From positions 434,001 to 498,000 of the forward strand of contig NZ_LMLC01000002.1 of NCBI RefSeq assembly GCF_001421805.1: a stretch of DNA of 64,000 bases. The letters are read 5' to 3'. Numbering within the stretch: position 1 is the stretch's first letter; every line of letters begins with the position of its first letter. Of this stretch, positions 44,305 through 53,614 are shown piece after piece. The notes beneath the pieces are model-generated. The model had not been told where the DNA came from and ran no database searches. It saw nothing but the letters and a program-made list of their open reading frames with translations. Source of the stretch: Sphingomonas sp. Leaf34. Its GTDB lineage: Bacteria; Pseudomonadota; Alphaproteobacteria; Sphingomonadales; Sphingomonadaceae. The position numbers and the translations under genes were made by a program.

Positions 44305-44610
44305 CTACCTCTGCGAAAGCGCTCGACCGGATGCAAGGGTTTGCAACGCGGCCACATGGTTTTTGAAGGCTTTTCGGCCCGCGCCCGTAGCTGCGATCCA
44401 GGTCCTTTGCCGTGTGTTGACTGTTGCCTTTCGCAACTCGATGTACCCGCCGTCGCTGAGCTGTGCGAGGTGCTTGGACAGAACCGAGTCGCTGACACCG
44501 AGAACGTTGCGTGCGGTCCCGAACTCCATCTCGCTCACATCGGCCAACAACGCCATGAGCTGCAGCCGCGCTGGAGGGTGAATCAATGGATCCAGCCTCT
44601 CAACGCCCAT
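44305..44610 (-). CDS. Winged-helix transcriptional regulator (HTH_34/ArsR-like)
   Basis: 101 residues from the ATG at 44610, with GGTGGAG 6 nt upstream; a GTG at 44622 is an alternative. LIHPPARLQLMALLADVSEMEFGTAR and LGVSDSVLSKHLAQLSDGGYIEL form the winged-helix DNA-binding domain. The start overlaps the preceding membrane-protein gene, so the pair is an operon. The regulator probably controls its own operon. Confidence 0.85.
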   Translation of the reverse strand: MGVERLDPLIHPPARLQLMALLADVSEMEFGTARNVLGVSDSVLSKHLAQLSDGGYIELRKATVNTRQRTWIAATGAGRKAFKNHVAALQTLASGRALSQR

Positions 44611-45052
44611 GTCGCGCTCCACCTAGCTCCCGCCGGTAGACACGTTCCCATACGATACTGAGAGTCGTTGCGAACACTGCCATGCCGCTCCCCATCGCGA
44701 CCGGCGCCCAGGTCAGACCATAGCGTGTCTTGAGGACGAGGGCGCCCACCAGCGCACCGAATGCGACCGCCAGCATCGCGAATGTCACCCATCGCGTTTG
44801 CCCAGCTCGATAGCCGCTAACGACGAACCCATCCCGGCGCCGATCGCGTGCAACGACCATAGCGGTAGCGGCCATGCAAGCGGAAGAAACGATCACCGGC
44901 CATGCACCGGGGAGCGCATACCCGGCGATTAGTCCGCCCAGCAACAGTCCGACCACGGCGTGGCGACCGAAGGACCATTTCATCCGCCCGGCCAACGCGT
45001 CGCGCGACGTCCGCATCATCTCCAGCGAACGCGCCGCCTCTGCTTTGTCCAT
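44600..45052 (-). CDS. Hypothetical four-helix membrane protein
   Basis: 150 residues. A cytosolic N-terminus (MDKAEAARSLEMMRTSRDAL) is followed by about four membrane segments (32-50, 52-68, 88-108, 114-134). It is paired with a small HTH regulator overlapping its end. Such regulator/membrane-protein pairs are common and uncharacterised. I do not recognise a named family with certainty. Confidence 0.75.
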   Translation of the reverse strand: MDKAEAARSLEMMRTSRDALAGRMKWSFGRHAVVGLLLGGLIAGYALPGAWPVIVSSACMAATAMVVARDRRRDGFVVSGYRAGQTRWVTFAMLAVAFGALVGALVLKTRYGLTWAPVAMGSGMAVFATTLSIVWERVYRRELGGARHGR

Positions 45053-45250
45053 GGGTCATTCTCCCGCGAGCCCTCCGCCCGCTTTCTCAACCGGCAAGTT
45101 ACGACTTGACGATATGGAAAGCAATGATCATTTTCCAGTTTGGAAAATGAGCCAGTCGGAATGAACATGGTGCCTACCTTGGCTTGGATCGCGACCATGC
45201 GTGTGGCCGGTGCATGATGGCTGCGGCGTGATGTAGCGGCAAACGCATAG

Positions 45251-45690
45251 TTCCAGACGCAATCCGACACATTCGAGCGGCAGCATCTCTACCGCCGATG
45301 GTTGCCCGAAAGCTTCGTGGTTCTCGCCGGTGCAAGTGCTGTCAGCCTTTGGCTGGCGCACGCGCTGTGGCCCTTCGACGGATTCCCCTCGGCGTTCGAA
45401 CCAGCGAACCGGCTGCTGCAGTCCGACGAGAAGATTTCCACGGATCAATGGCTGCCAATCGCACGGGGGCTTTCGGCCGGTATCGCGCTCTCCCTCGCCA
45501 TCCAGTGGCGCCGCCTCCAGAAAGCCTATCGCCGCGAGTGGGCCCTGCCCAAGCCCTGATACCCCAAAACCGCCGGGAAGCCGTGCTCGCGCTGTTGCTG
45601 AGTCTAAAAGCAGCTTTCATTGAAGAGCTCTTCTTCCGACCTGGCGCTGCCGTTGCTTCTGTTTCGGGTCACGGGCTCGCACACGGTCTC
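45251..45690 (+). pseudogene. CPBP-family intramembrane protease remnant, frameshifted
   Basis: Three frames make one protein. The first (45251-45559) has membrane-type sequence WLPESFVVLAGASAVSLWLA to RREWALPKP. Then, in another frame, ALIPQNRREAVLALLLSL and FIEELFFR, the Glu-Glu motif of CPBP (CAAX-protease-like) enzymes. Then, in the first frame again, LALPLLLFRVTGS. No start codon is found after the TAG at 45248, and the remaining helices with the catalytic His are missing. A decayed fragment. Confidence 0.65.
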
Positions 45691-45759
45691 TCACCACCGG
45701 ACCGATCGATTGCGACGCCGATTATCCTCCGCAGCGATTCGGCTACGTTGTTGTCGACA

Positions 45760-46024
45760 AAATTCCGGTATCTTCAGCCGAATTGGAATCATCTATGTCG
45801 GCTGCATTGCGCTTGGTCGCGACCGAGGATCGCAGGCTGCTGCGAATACCCGTAACGACGACGTCCTGATCGGTTCGCGCAACCTCTGACGGGCCCATCG
45901 GCTCCATCGGCGTAACCGCCTGCGGCGTACCGGTCGGCGCTACCGAATCCGCCTTTGATTGAGCAAAAACCGGCACCGAGCAGAATGCGAGCACAGTCGA
46001 ACCCGCAAGCCGATGTGCTCTCAT
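45760..46024 (-). pseudogene. TonB-dependent receptor, N-terminal remnant
   Basis: From the ATG at 46024: a signal peptide (AFCSVPVFAQ), then DQDVVVTGIRSSLRSSVATKRNA and SAEDTG, the standard N-terminus of sphingomonad carbohydrate receptors. The frame stops at 45743, and the plug and barrel are gone. It abuts the CPBP remnant, so the two were brought together by deletion. It lies just upstream and divergent from the GH27 enzyme, whose partner receptor it may have been. Confidence 0.8.
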
Positions 46025-46351
46025 ACCTCCTTCCATTATGCCCTTCTGACTGACCGTCCGCTCATTAACTTGTCCGAGCATTTCAATATCAAGAAGTTAC
46101 GTTTCGGCCATATCCTAAGCTGAAATATGCTAGGACGAGTTCCTACCATATCGGTAGCGGATGTTAGCGATGTTTATACGCTTAACTTATCGGGAAGCAC
46201 CGTTTTATGGGTGCTTACCCGCTCTGAGGCTTCTGGCAAATATAATCGACAATACTCTGAGCAATGATGTAGCCGTAGCAGGACCAACGGTATGCGCGCT
46301 GGCAATACGACATGCGTATGAGACGCAGCGATGGAACACAGGGAGATGATG

Positions 46352-47713
46352 ATGCGGAGCATGAACGTAAGTCGCCGGGGCATTCTGGCATCGGGCGTGG
46401 CCGGAGCGGCCACGTCGATGATGCTGTCGAGCGCTGCGGGTGGGCAGACTGCCGCATCCGGTACCGCAGCGCTTGCGCCGCGTCCGCCGATGGGATGGAA
46501 TAGCTGGAACAGCTTCGCCACGACCATAACGGAAGCGCAGGCACGCGAAACGGCGAAGATCATGGCCGATCGACTGCTCCCCTTCGGTTACGACGTCTTT
46601 ACCGTCGATATCCAATGGTACGAGCCCGAAGCATCGAGCTACGAATACAACCGCAACCCGCTGCCGACGATCGACGACTACGGCCGGTTGCTTCCCGCCC
46701 CCAACCGCTTCCCTTCAGCAGCCGGCGGCAAGGGGTTTGCGCCGCTCGCCGCAGACGTTCACGCGATGGGCATGAAGTTCGGCATCCACCTGATGCGCGG
46801 CATCCCGAGACTTGCCGTCAAACGCAATCTCCCCGTGTTTGGGACAAGGTACCGGGCGGGCGACATCGCCGACATGACCAGCATCTGCACCTGGAATCCT
46901 GACATGTATGGTGTCGACATGACGAAGCCGGGTGCACAGGCCTATTACGACAGCGTCTTCAAGCTCTACGCCGACTGGGGCGTTGACTTCGTCAAGATGG
47001 ATGACATGAGCCGCCCCTACGACGCGCATGCGCTCGAGATCGAAGCTGCGCACCGGGCGATCGGCAACACGAGTCGCCCGATGATGCTCAGTCTGTCGCC
47101 GGGAGAGACGCCCGTGACCCGCGGCGAGCATGTACGCCGACATGCGCAGATGTGGCGCATTTCAGACGACTTCTGGGACGAGTGGGCGATGCTGGAGGCG
47201 CAGTTCACCCGGCTGGAGAACTGGAACCAGTGGCGCCGCCCGGGCGCGTGGCCCGATGCCGACATGTTGCCGCTCGGCCGTCTGGCGCTTGGCAAGCGTG
47301 ATACGAAATTCACCGTTGACGAACAGCGGACACTGATGACCTTGTGGTCGATCGCGCGTTCGCCACTCATCATGGGCGGCGATCTGCGTAACCTTGACGC
47401 ACCGACGCTGGCGCTGCTGACCAACCGCGCGGTTCTGGCTGTAAACCAGGCGTCTACGGACAATCGTCCCCATTTCGTAGAGGATGGTGCCCGTATCTGG
47501 TCTGCAAAGCCCGAGGGCAGCGACGACCGTTACGTCGCCTTCTTCAACACCACCGACAAGGTCAAGGCAATCGGCATTGGCTTGCGTGCTCTCGAGAAAT
47601 CGGGGCAGGTCGCGGTGCGTGATCTCTGGACCGGCCGCACGCTCGGTTCGGCAGATGGGCGGATTCAAGCAACCGTTGCGCCGCACGGTGCCGAACTCTA
47701 CCGCCTGACGTAA
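46352..47713 (+). CDS. GH27 alpha-galactosidase-like enzyme, Tat-exported
   Basis: 453 residues from the ATG at 46352, with AGGGAG 6 nt upstream; Met codons at 46331, 46346 and 46349 are alternatives. Twin-arginine leader SRRGILASGVAG, so Tat export is likely. The GH27 barrel starts PRPPMGWNSWNSF. DFVKMDDM holds the nucleophile Asp region, and MWRISDDFWDEW the acid/base Asp region. WPDADMLPLG and a C-terminal beta domain follow. It would cleave alpha-linked galactose or a related sugar in the periplasm. Flanked by a dead TBDR and a dead regulator. Confidence 0.88.
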   Translation: MRSMNVSRRGILASGVAGAATSMMLSSAAGGQTAASGTAALAPRPPMGWNSWNSFATTITEAQARETAKIMADRLLPFGYDVFTVDIQWYEPEASSYEYNRNPLPTIDDYGRLLPAPNRFPSAAGGKGFAPLAADVHAMGMKFGIHLMRGIPRLAVKRNLPVFGTRYRAGDIADMTSICTWNPDMYGVDMTKPGAQAYYDSVFKLYADWGVDFVKMDDMSRPYDAHALEIEAAHRAIGNTSRPMMLSLSPGETPVTRGEHVRRHAQMWRISDDFWDEWAMLEAQFTRLENWNQWRRPGAWPDADMLPLGRLALGKRDTKFTVDEQRTLMTLWSIARSPLIMGGDLRNLDAPTLALLTNRAVLAVNQASTDNRPHFVEDGARIWSAKPEGSDDRYVAFFNTTDKVKAIGIGLRALEKSGQVAVRDLWTGRTLGSADGRIQATVAPHGAELYRLT

Positions 47714-47844
47714 CAATGGACTGATTATTTTCCTAAGCCAAGGCGACCTGGCCGAATGATCGAGACCTCCAAACTGCGGGCACGATGGCGAAGACATTGG
47801 CAATGATCGAGGCGGTCGATGACGGGAGGACGCCGCAAACGTCC

Positions 47845-48353
47845 GGCCGTCGGCTGGGCGGTGCGGTCGCGCACACGTTTGCCGCGCGATCCTGGCCGGA
47901 GACTATGCGCCGGGCGATGCTCTATCGGGTGCGCTTGTCCTCACCGACACGCTGGGAGTGTCGCGCGGCGCTTATCGCGAAGCGGTGCAAGTATTAATCG
48001 CCAAGGGCCTGGTGGAGAGCCGGCCTAAATCGGGCACGCGCGTCTTGCCGCGGCATCGCTGGAATATGCTCGGTCCAGACGTTTTGGCCTAGGTGTTTGC
48101 AGGCGAACCCGACATGCAATTGCTGCGCAGCCTGTTTGAACTGCGCGCCGTCGTGGAACCCGCGGCAGTCGCGTGGACGACGCAATTGAAACGGCACGAG
48201 AGAGCGCTTCCACGAGATCCGATGCCAGACCATGATGCAGTCTATGACGCCATCGTCGACAAGAAGCCCGAGGCTGCCGCGGCGGCAATGCGCAAACTTG
48301 TCGACTTGGCGCTTGCTGATACTCGCGCAGCGCTAAACGGAGAGATGGCATAA
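47845..48353 (+). pseudogene. FadR/GntR-family regulator, broken
   Basis: RRLGGAVAHTFAAR in one frame continues after a shift near 47887 as ILAGDYAPGDALSGALVLTDTLGVSRGAYREAVQVL (HTH, read in pieces), VESRPKSGTRV and WNMLGPDVLA. A TAG at 48090-48092 replaces the Trp expected before VFAGEPD. The FCD effector domain that follows is shortened by an internal deletion of roughly 60 residues. Three independent lesions show true decay. It was probably the regulator of the GH27/TBDR set. Confidence 0.82.
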
Positions 48354-48427
48354 AAGCTTTACAGCCGGCTGGGCTATTTCGTTAAAGCAAAAGCAAGCCA
48401 GGATGTCGGGCGGGCTATTGTAACCGG

Positions 48428-48626
48428 CGCGGCCGCTGGCGCAGCTTCGAAGCCGTCGAGTACGCCACGCTCGAATGGTCGACGGGTTCAACCATCGTCG
48501 ACTGTTGCAGCCCATCGACAACATTCCGGCTGCCGAAGCCAAAGATCATTACTAACCTGCCGCAGGCACGATCGATATGGCAGCATGACTAACGATCCGA
48601 GGCCGCCGGCATAATCGGGGCGGTTC
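48428..48626 (+). mobile_element. IS3-family transposase 3' remnant with right end
   Basis: RWRSFEAVEYATLEW, then after a one-base loss VDGFNHRRLLQPIDNIPAAEAKDHY and stop at 48553-48555: the C-terminus of IS3-type OrfB (DDE integrase). About 60 bp later GCCGGCATAATCGGGGCGGTTC resembles the right terminal region of IS3 elements. The rest of the element is absent. Confidence 0.75.
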
Positions 48627-48829
48627 CGTAGCCCAGACGGTTTGCCCCATCAGAGCGCCCTTCTTGTATTCGAAGTGAAACAGCAAAACGTGATCGTCCC
48701 AATCAAGAACCAACAGTCGGGAGGATGATCGTCAAAGCACGCCCTCCCCCTAACACTGCAGTAACCGATCCGGCAAAGTAGAACCGTTTCGAACGGCCAA
48801 CGTTTGTAGCAATCCGCGAGCCGCACGTC

Positions 48830-51403
48830 TTAGAAGAGCTTGCGCAGACCGATCTGGACGGAGCGACCCAGCGGATCGATGTACGCAGCCTGGAAACGGT
48901 TTGGGACTCGCCCGAGCCGGTCGCGCACATCGATCCGATCGTTCAACAGGTTCTCGACCGTGAATTGCAGCGTCATCGCTTTCGCCCAGGGACGTTTGAC
49001 GATCTGGTCGACCTTGAGAGATGCGTAGGGCACGAGCCAAGTCCGCCCCGAAAAGCGAAGGTCCGACGCCGCTAGGTCGCTGCGGATCCGAGTCGGCCCC
49101 TGCAAACGGCCGTACAGCCCGATGTTCGCGGCCCCGAGCGATCCGCTCAGGTTCAATTCGGTTTCCCAGCGGGGCCGCCCGCCGGTGCCGGTCAGCGTGT
49201 CGCCATCCAGCAAGTCCAGCGCTGGCAGATCGTTCCGCAACGACAGGCGATCGTCGAGCCGCCACGTCGTGGTCATCGACACATAGATCTGCGGCCTGGG
49301 TTTGGACGCAGCAGGCGGCGGGCGGTCTTTCGCCGCGATGCCAACGGGCGGCGTCTGTGGCGGAGGGGTTCGACCGATCGGAGTCGACAGGCTGAGCGTG
49401 ACCTGCACCTTCTTTTCGCGTTCGCCCGCGATATTGACCGGCCTAAGGTCGGCACTGACGAGGTGCCCTGCAGCATTACGCTGAAACGCGTCGGCAAAGG
49501 CAGTCTGGAATGCCGCAGTGGCGCTGCCCAGCGTCGCCGTCTGATTGCCGATGCGCATTTCGATATACTTGGCGGTAAGCCGCAGATCCTTTGCCTTGAT
49601 CGGCGATACGGCCACGCCCAGCGTGACAATCCGTCGTCGCTCCGCGGCCAAGGCAGGGTTGCCACCGGCGATCGTCGTGACGAGCACGCTGGTGCCGGTG
49701 GTGAAGTCGAAAAAGGGCGTGTTCGGCGTGGTGACCGTCGGATTGGTCAACAGCGTGATCGTCGGCGGGGTCTGTGCTTCGTTGACCGACGCGATCAGTT
49801 GGATCGGTCGCACCGGCGACCATGTCAGGCCATAGTTGGAACTGACCAGCCGACCATAATCGGATACGTCCGACACACCGATCATGCCGTTGACCGACAG
49901 TTGCCCGAGGAACGCGAGCACGTCCTGATTGGCGGAGGCGATCGGAAGATCCGCGTTGACGCTTGCCCCCTTCGTCGTGCGCCTGAGGTCGAGGGTCGAT
50001 TGCCGCAAACCCGGCAGGCTCCCCGAACTGCTCGATCGGGCGTAATCGCCCGACAGCGTGATCTGCGCGTCGCCGGCCGGCAGCTTGACCAGCGGACCGT
50101 TCGCGACCGCCTTCGTCAGCAATGTGCCGGTCACGGTCCGGCTTCGATAGTCCTGACGCAGCGCGGAGGCTTCGGGGCTCAGCATCGCCAGCGGATCGCC
50201 GCCCGCATCGATCGAGGTCTGCAAGTCGTCGATCGGGACGCCTTGTTGCGAACGTGTCAGAGCCTGCACCCGGTCGTAGCTGGTCGTGACGTTCCACCCC
50301 CAGCGCCGGATACTGCCTTGTACCAGGCCGGAACCGTGCAGGGTCAGGCTCGTGTTCCGCTGCCGGAGAACCGCGTCGGGAAGATAGCGGTAGAGCAGGA
50401 CATCGTCGGTAAAGGGAAGCACGCCGCTCCCGCCCGGTACGCTCAGCAGGGCGGGCGCCAGGCCGTTCAGGCCAGTGTTCCTTTGCGCCTCCATCGACAG
50501 GTTGAGCGACCCGCTCATCGACTTGCCGATCGGCGCCGCGACCGTGCCATCGACAGAGATCCTATCGTTCCGCTGCTGGAGTGAGCGATAGCGCCCGACA
50601 TCGGTAACCGCGGGCACCCCTGCGCCGGCGACGTATCCCGTCAAAGTCCGCCGACTTGCCGGGTCGTTCGGCACCGCGGCGATCGTTACCGGATTACCGC
50701 CCAGAGCATCGAGCGCTGGATCGATACTCCCCCCGCCTACCCCCGTGATGTTGCCGCCAAGCGCATAAAGCGTGTCCGGATCGGGCACGATCGCCCGTTC
50801 GCTTTGCAGGATCGGGTTGAGCCGCAGATGCGACATCGTCAGCGTTGCGCGGCGCGGGCCGTCGATGCGGGCGGCGGTTACCTCGACATAGTTCGTTTCG
50901 CCGCCGCCTTCCGTCGTGGTGCCGGTGGCCTGTTGGTACGTGATCGCACGAAACTTCTTTTTGGTGATGAAGTTCATTACGCGAACGGTGGCAGGAAAAC
51001 CGAACCGTGCAGCCTCGGACTCCGGCAAGACCTCGATCTTTTCCATCGCCTCCTGCGGCAGGCTGTAGAGTTCGTTCATGCTCGACATCCGTCGGCCGTT
51101 GAGCAGATAGACCGGATCCCCGCCGCTTGCCGACGTCGTGAGCGTTTTGAGGCGTTCGAGCAAAGTCTTTAGATCGGTCGCGCCCAACGCCTGGATCGCC
51201 GCCTGATCCAGCGTCGCGGTCGGATCTACAGCACCAACCACGCTACCGGCGGTCCGTTGACCGGTGATGACGATGTCGTCCTTGCTAGATGACTGTGCCT
51301 CCAGAGACATTTTCTGAGCCAAACCAATCCCGGGAAATGCCACGCTCCCCGCAAGGCAAGCGAGTATCGTTCGAAAAGGGTGAACCTCTAAGCGATACCT
51401 CAC
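48830..51403 (-). CDS. TonB-dependent receptor with short plug motif
   Basis: 857 residues from a GTG at 51403. Signal peptide about 1-29 (FPGIGLAQ). Box DDIVITGQRTAG, a plug with DLKTLLERLKTL, PVYLLNGRRMSSMNELYSLP and IEVLPESEAARFGFPATVRVMNFITKKKF, which differs from the RGPQG type. A barrel ends in DPLGRSVQIGLRKLF. Pro-rich linkers (about 705-735) are unusual. It is intact in a region of dead genes. Substrate unknown. Confidence 0.88.
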   Translation of the reverse strand: MRYRLEVHPFRTILACLAGSVAFPGIGLAQKMSLEAQSSSKDDIVITGQRTAGSVVGAVDPTATLDQAAIQALGATDLKTLLERLKTLTTSASGGDPVYLLNGRRMSSMNELYSLPQEAMEKIEVLPESEAARFGFPATVRVMNFITKKKFRAITYQQATGTTTEGGGETNYVEVTAARIDGPRRATLTMSHLRLNPILQSERAIVPDPDTLYALGGNITGVGGGSIDPALDALGGNPVTIAAVPNDPASRRTLTGYVAGAGVPAVTDVGRYRSLQQRNDRISVDGTVAAPIGKSMSGSLNLSMEAQRNTGLNGLAPALLSVPGGSGVLPFTDDVLLYRYLPDAVLRQRNTSLTLHGSGLVQGSIRRWGWNVTTSYDRVQALTRSQQGVPIDDLQTSIDAGGDPLAMLSPEASALRQDYRSRTVTGTLLTKAVANGPLVKLPAGDAQITLSGDYARSSSSGSLPGLRQSTLDLRRTTKGASVNADLPIASANQDVLAFLGQLSVNGMIGVSDVSDYGRLVSSNYGLTWSPVRPIQLIASVNEAQTPPTITLLTNPTVTTPNTPFFDFTTGTSVLVTTIAGGNPALAAERRRIVTLGVAVSPIKAKDLRLTAKYIEMRIGNQTATLGSATAAFQTAFADAFQRNAAGHLVSADLRPVNIAGEREKKVQVTLSLSTPIGRTPPPQTPPVGIAAKDRPPPAASKPRPQIYVSMTTTWRLDDRLSLRNDLPALDLLDGDTLTGTGGRPRWETELNLSGSLGAANIGLYGRLQGPTRIRSDLAASDLRFSGRTWLVPYASLKVDQIVKRPWAKAMTLQFTVENLLNDRIDVRDRLGRVPNRFQAAYIDPLGRSVQIGLRKLF

Positions 51404-51724
51404 GAGACGCAGATCAAGATGGCAGGGGTGTCGATGATGGTCACGGTCTCGCGAGTGGGTCGATCAGCAGTGGAACGAGCTATCGTGTCTGGAATACGGC
51501 GATTTGTGGCAACAGAAGTGGCAAGAGCAAAGATCGGTTTGCTCTCGAAGCATTTGCCGCCGATTCTGCCCCTTCGCTTTTGATGTCGTCTGATCGGAGA
51601 GTCCTGGAGACACGTCTTGGCGCACGCACCGCGGCCATGATCAAGATCGTTCCATGGTTTTCGTCGGCAGATGTGGTTCGGTTTGCATACCGGTCGAACA
51701 CAGGATTTTCCGCGACGGGGAGTA
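51404..51724. other. Region upstream of the TBDR, no supported gene
   Basis: About 320 bp with short ORFs on both strands, none recognised. Base composition is lower in GC than the neighbours. Presumably contains the TBDR promoter. Confidence 0.4.
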
Positions 51725-52030
51725 CTAGAAACGCCATTTGAATGGCACAATCGCTGTTCCTCCCGACATCGGTTTCGATGTGGACGTTACCCGCGCGATA
51801 TTTAAGCTGTGCATTGACGGGCTTCCGGCCCCTACAGGATCGTACTGCTCAAAGGCCTTACGCCTTATGTCTTCACGTGGCATGCGTCGATCCATTCGCG
51901 GGTTCCGCATGTAGAGCGTGGCGGCAAGTCCGCTCGCACCACCCAATCGGGTGTCTATCCCCTTTGGAGCCCACACAATGATCTCGTCAGACTGACCACG
52001 GTCCAGGAAGTTCGACTCTCTGGGCCGCAA
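51725..52030 (-). CDS. Hypothetical small protein, doubtful
   Basis: A 101-codon frame. DEIIVWAPKGIDTR resembles the EIVV box seen in many exported sphingomonad proteins, and it ends GGTAIVPFKWRF. No signal peptide is visible from the available start, so it may be a 5'-truncated or frameshifted remnant. No family recognised. Confidence 0.35.
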   Translation of the reverse strand: MRPRESNFLDRGQSDEIIVWAPKGIDTRLGGASGLAATLYMRNPRMDRRMPREDIRRKAFEQYDPVGAGSPSMHSLNIARVTSTSKPMSGGTAIVPFKWRF

Positions 52031-52084
52031 CCTCTAGAGGTCGAGATTTAGCGGGCGTTGACCTCTAGTTTAGACGCGCTTTTT

Positions 52085-53614
52085 CTACCTGATCATCCCC
52101 TTGTCTTTCATGAAGCGTTCGACCTGCTCAATATCAATTCGCCAGGAAAGGGTATCAAAAGGACTCTCGGTCGCTGGCACCAAGTTAAAGCGAGTGCCTA
52201 GAAAGCGGAAGTAATGCTGCTGACAAAAATTTGTCGCATATACAAAGCTCCGATGTCTGAAGCCCACATTCTTGGAGAAATCTGGCGGAATAAGCTCCAG
52301 AACCTGTGTTCCGGCGCTTGCGACTATGGCGTTGGAGAGACCTGCACCATGTTCGGCAACAATAATTTTGGCGTCTTTCAACAGCCCTGCCTGCGTCGAC
52401 AGATCGAGTCCGGAAAGCGTCACCACTTCGAAGCCATGCTCCCGCAGGAATCGTTCTAGATCCTCGCGGTTTAAGAGCGGCCGCTTGGATGGCGCGTCGG
52501 CACGGGAAATAAAGACTCGTTGGTGACCGGTCGGCTTCGCAGCCGCGGCTAGCCGGCGCGCAAAGCGCCGCAGCGCATCGCCATGGACGATGTTATGTGG
52601 CTCGATTACGACGACTTCACCGAATTGTCGGGCAATCGCGCCAGCCTCGATCGTTTCGAACCGAGCACGATCACCGAATAGCTGCAACGTATCCTCGACG
52701 AATTTGGCCGGCGAATTGACAATGGCGATGCGTGGCCGATCATGTGCCGCGACCAGCCATTCGATCACCGGCGCTGTCTGGATAAGCCAGTGGAAGAAAT
52801 TGAAATGGAAGAACGATGCAATAACGTAGATTGGGCTGCCATCAGGATCAATGTTGACTGCCGGCGTCGGCTGGACGCAATTCTTATAATTGGCCGGCAA
52901 GAGCCAATTTTGGATCGACTTGGATGAGTCGGCGATGACGCCGCGGGCATTGAGTACATAGCCGTTTCTGAAGTGCCACTGGTTGAAGCCGGACTCAACC
53001 CGGTGGGTAATTTCCCCGTTCACCCTGATATCATGTGGCTCGTCACGAACCTGGACCAAAGGCGGCCTTCCTTCGGCAGGGGGTTCCGTCATAGTAAAGG
53101 CCGATTCCAGCTGGCCAAGCTGCTGCTTCGCCACCGCAATCATGCGTAGGGTGGAGGCGTTCCGGCCGGCCGCTTCCTCATCTTGCTCTAACACAGTGAG
53201 CGCCTGCTCGTAGAGCCCATGCTCTAATAGCAGGCGCCCCGCTCGCTGACTCAGGCGGCCATTGGACGAAATATCTTCGGCCAGCTTTCCGATCCCGGTC
53301 CGGTCGTTCGCTTTCAGCAGGAGCGTCAACAGGCGGAATGCCGTCACCGCCCGGCCGGTCTGCACGGGCGCCGCGACGACGAGCCTGAGGCAATGGATCG
53401 CGGTTGCCGGATCCTCCTCCTCCAACGCCCGGGCAATGCCCTGCAGCACGCGCACGATGTCTGGCCCCGGATCCCCCCCGGGGGTCAGTCCCGGCGCAAG
53501 CTGCTCCAGCGCTGCGATCGCGTCGCCACGGGCTAGCGTCGCCGCCGCGCGTAAGGCCAATTGCCGACGGGAGATTACCGGCGCCTTTTCGGCCGCCGCC
53601 GCACGGTTGCTCAT
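52085..53614 (-). CDS. GT61-family glycosyltransferase with TPR-like N-terminus
   Basis: 509 residues. Residues about 20-180 are helical repeats (TPR-like). Residues about 230-500 are a GT61 (DUF563) domain: HFNFFHWLIQTAPVIEWL, RVFISRADAPSKRPLLNREDL and IIVAEHGAGLSNAIVAS. GT61 enzymes transfer sugars in polysaccharide or glycan assembly. The start overlaps the stop of the preceding SGNH-like gene (ATGA, 53611-53614), so they form one unit. Confidence 0.88.
   Translation of the reverse strand: MSNRAAAAEKAPVISRRQLALRAAATLARGDAIAALEQLAPGLTPGGDPGPDIVRVLQGIARALEEEDPATAIHCLRLVVAAPVQTGRAVTAFRLLTLLLKANDRTGIGKLAEDISSNGRLSQRAGRLLLEHGLYEQALTVLEQDEEAAGRNASTLRMIAVAKQQLGQLESAFTMTEPPAEGRPPLVQVRDEPHDIRVNGEITHRVESGFNQWHFRNGYVLNARGVIADSSKSIQNWLLPANYKNCVQPTPAVNIDPDGSPIYVIASFFHFNFFHWLIQTAPVIEWLVAAHDRPRIAIVNSPAKFVEDTLQLFGDRARFETIEAGAIARQFGEVVVIEPHNIVHGDALRRFARRLAAAAKPTGHQRVFISRADAPSKRPLLNREDLERFLREHGFEVVTLSGLDLSTQAGLLKDAKIIVAEHGAGLSNAIVASAGTQVLELIPPDFSKNVGFRHRSFVYATNFCQQHYFRFLGTRFNLVPATESPFDTLSWRIDIEQVERFMKDKGMIR

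Noticed and set aside
51725..52030. Small EIIV-box protein as a functional exported protein
   Set aside because: No signal peptide or family is visible; kept only as a low-confidence entry.
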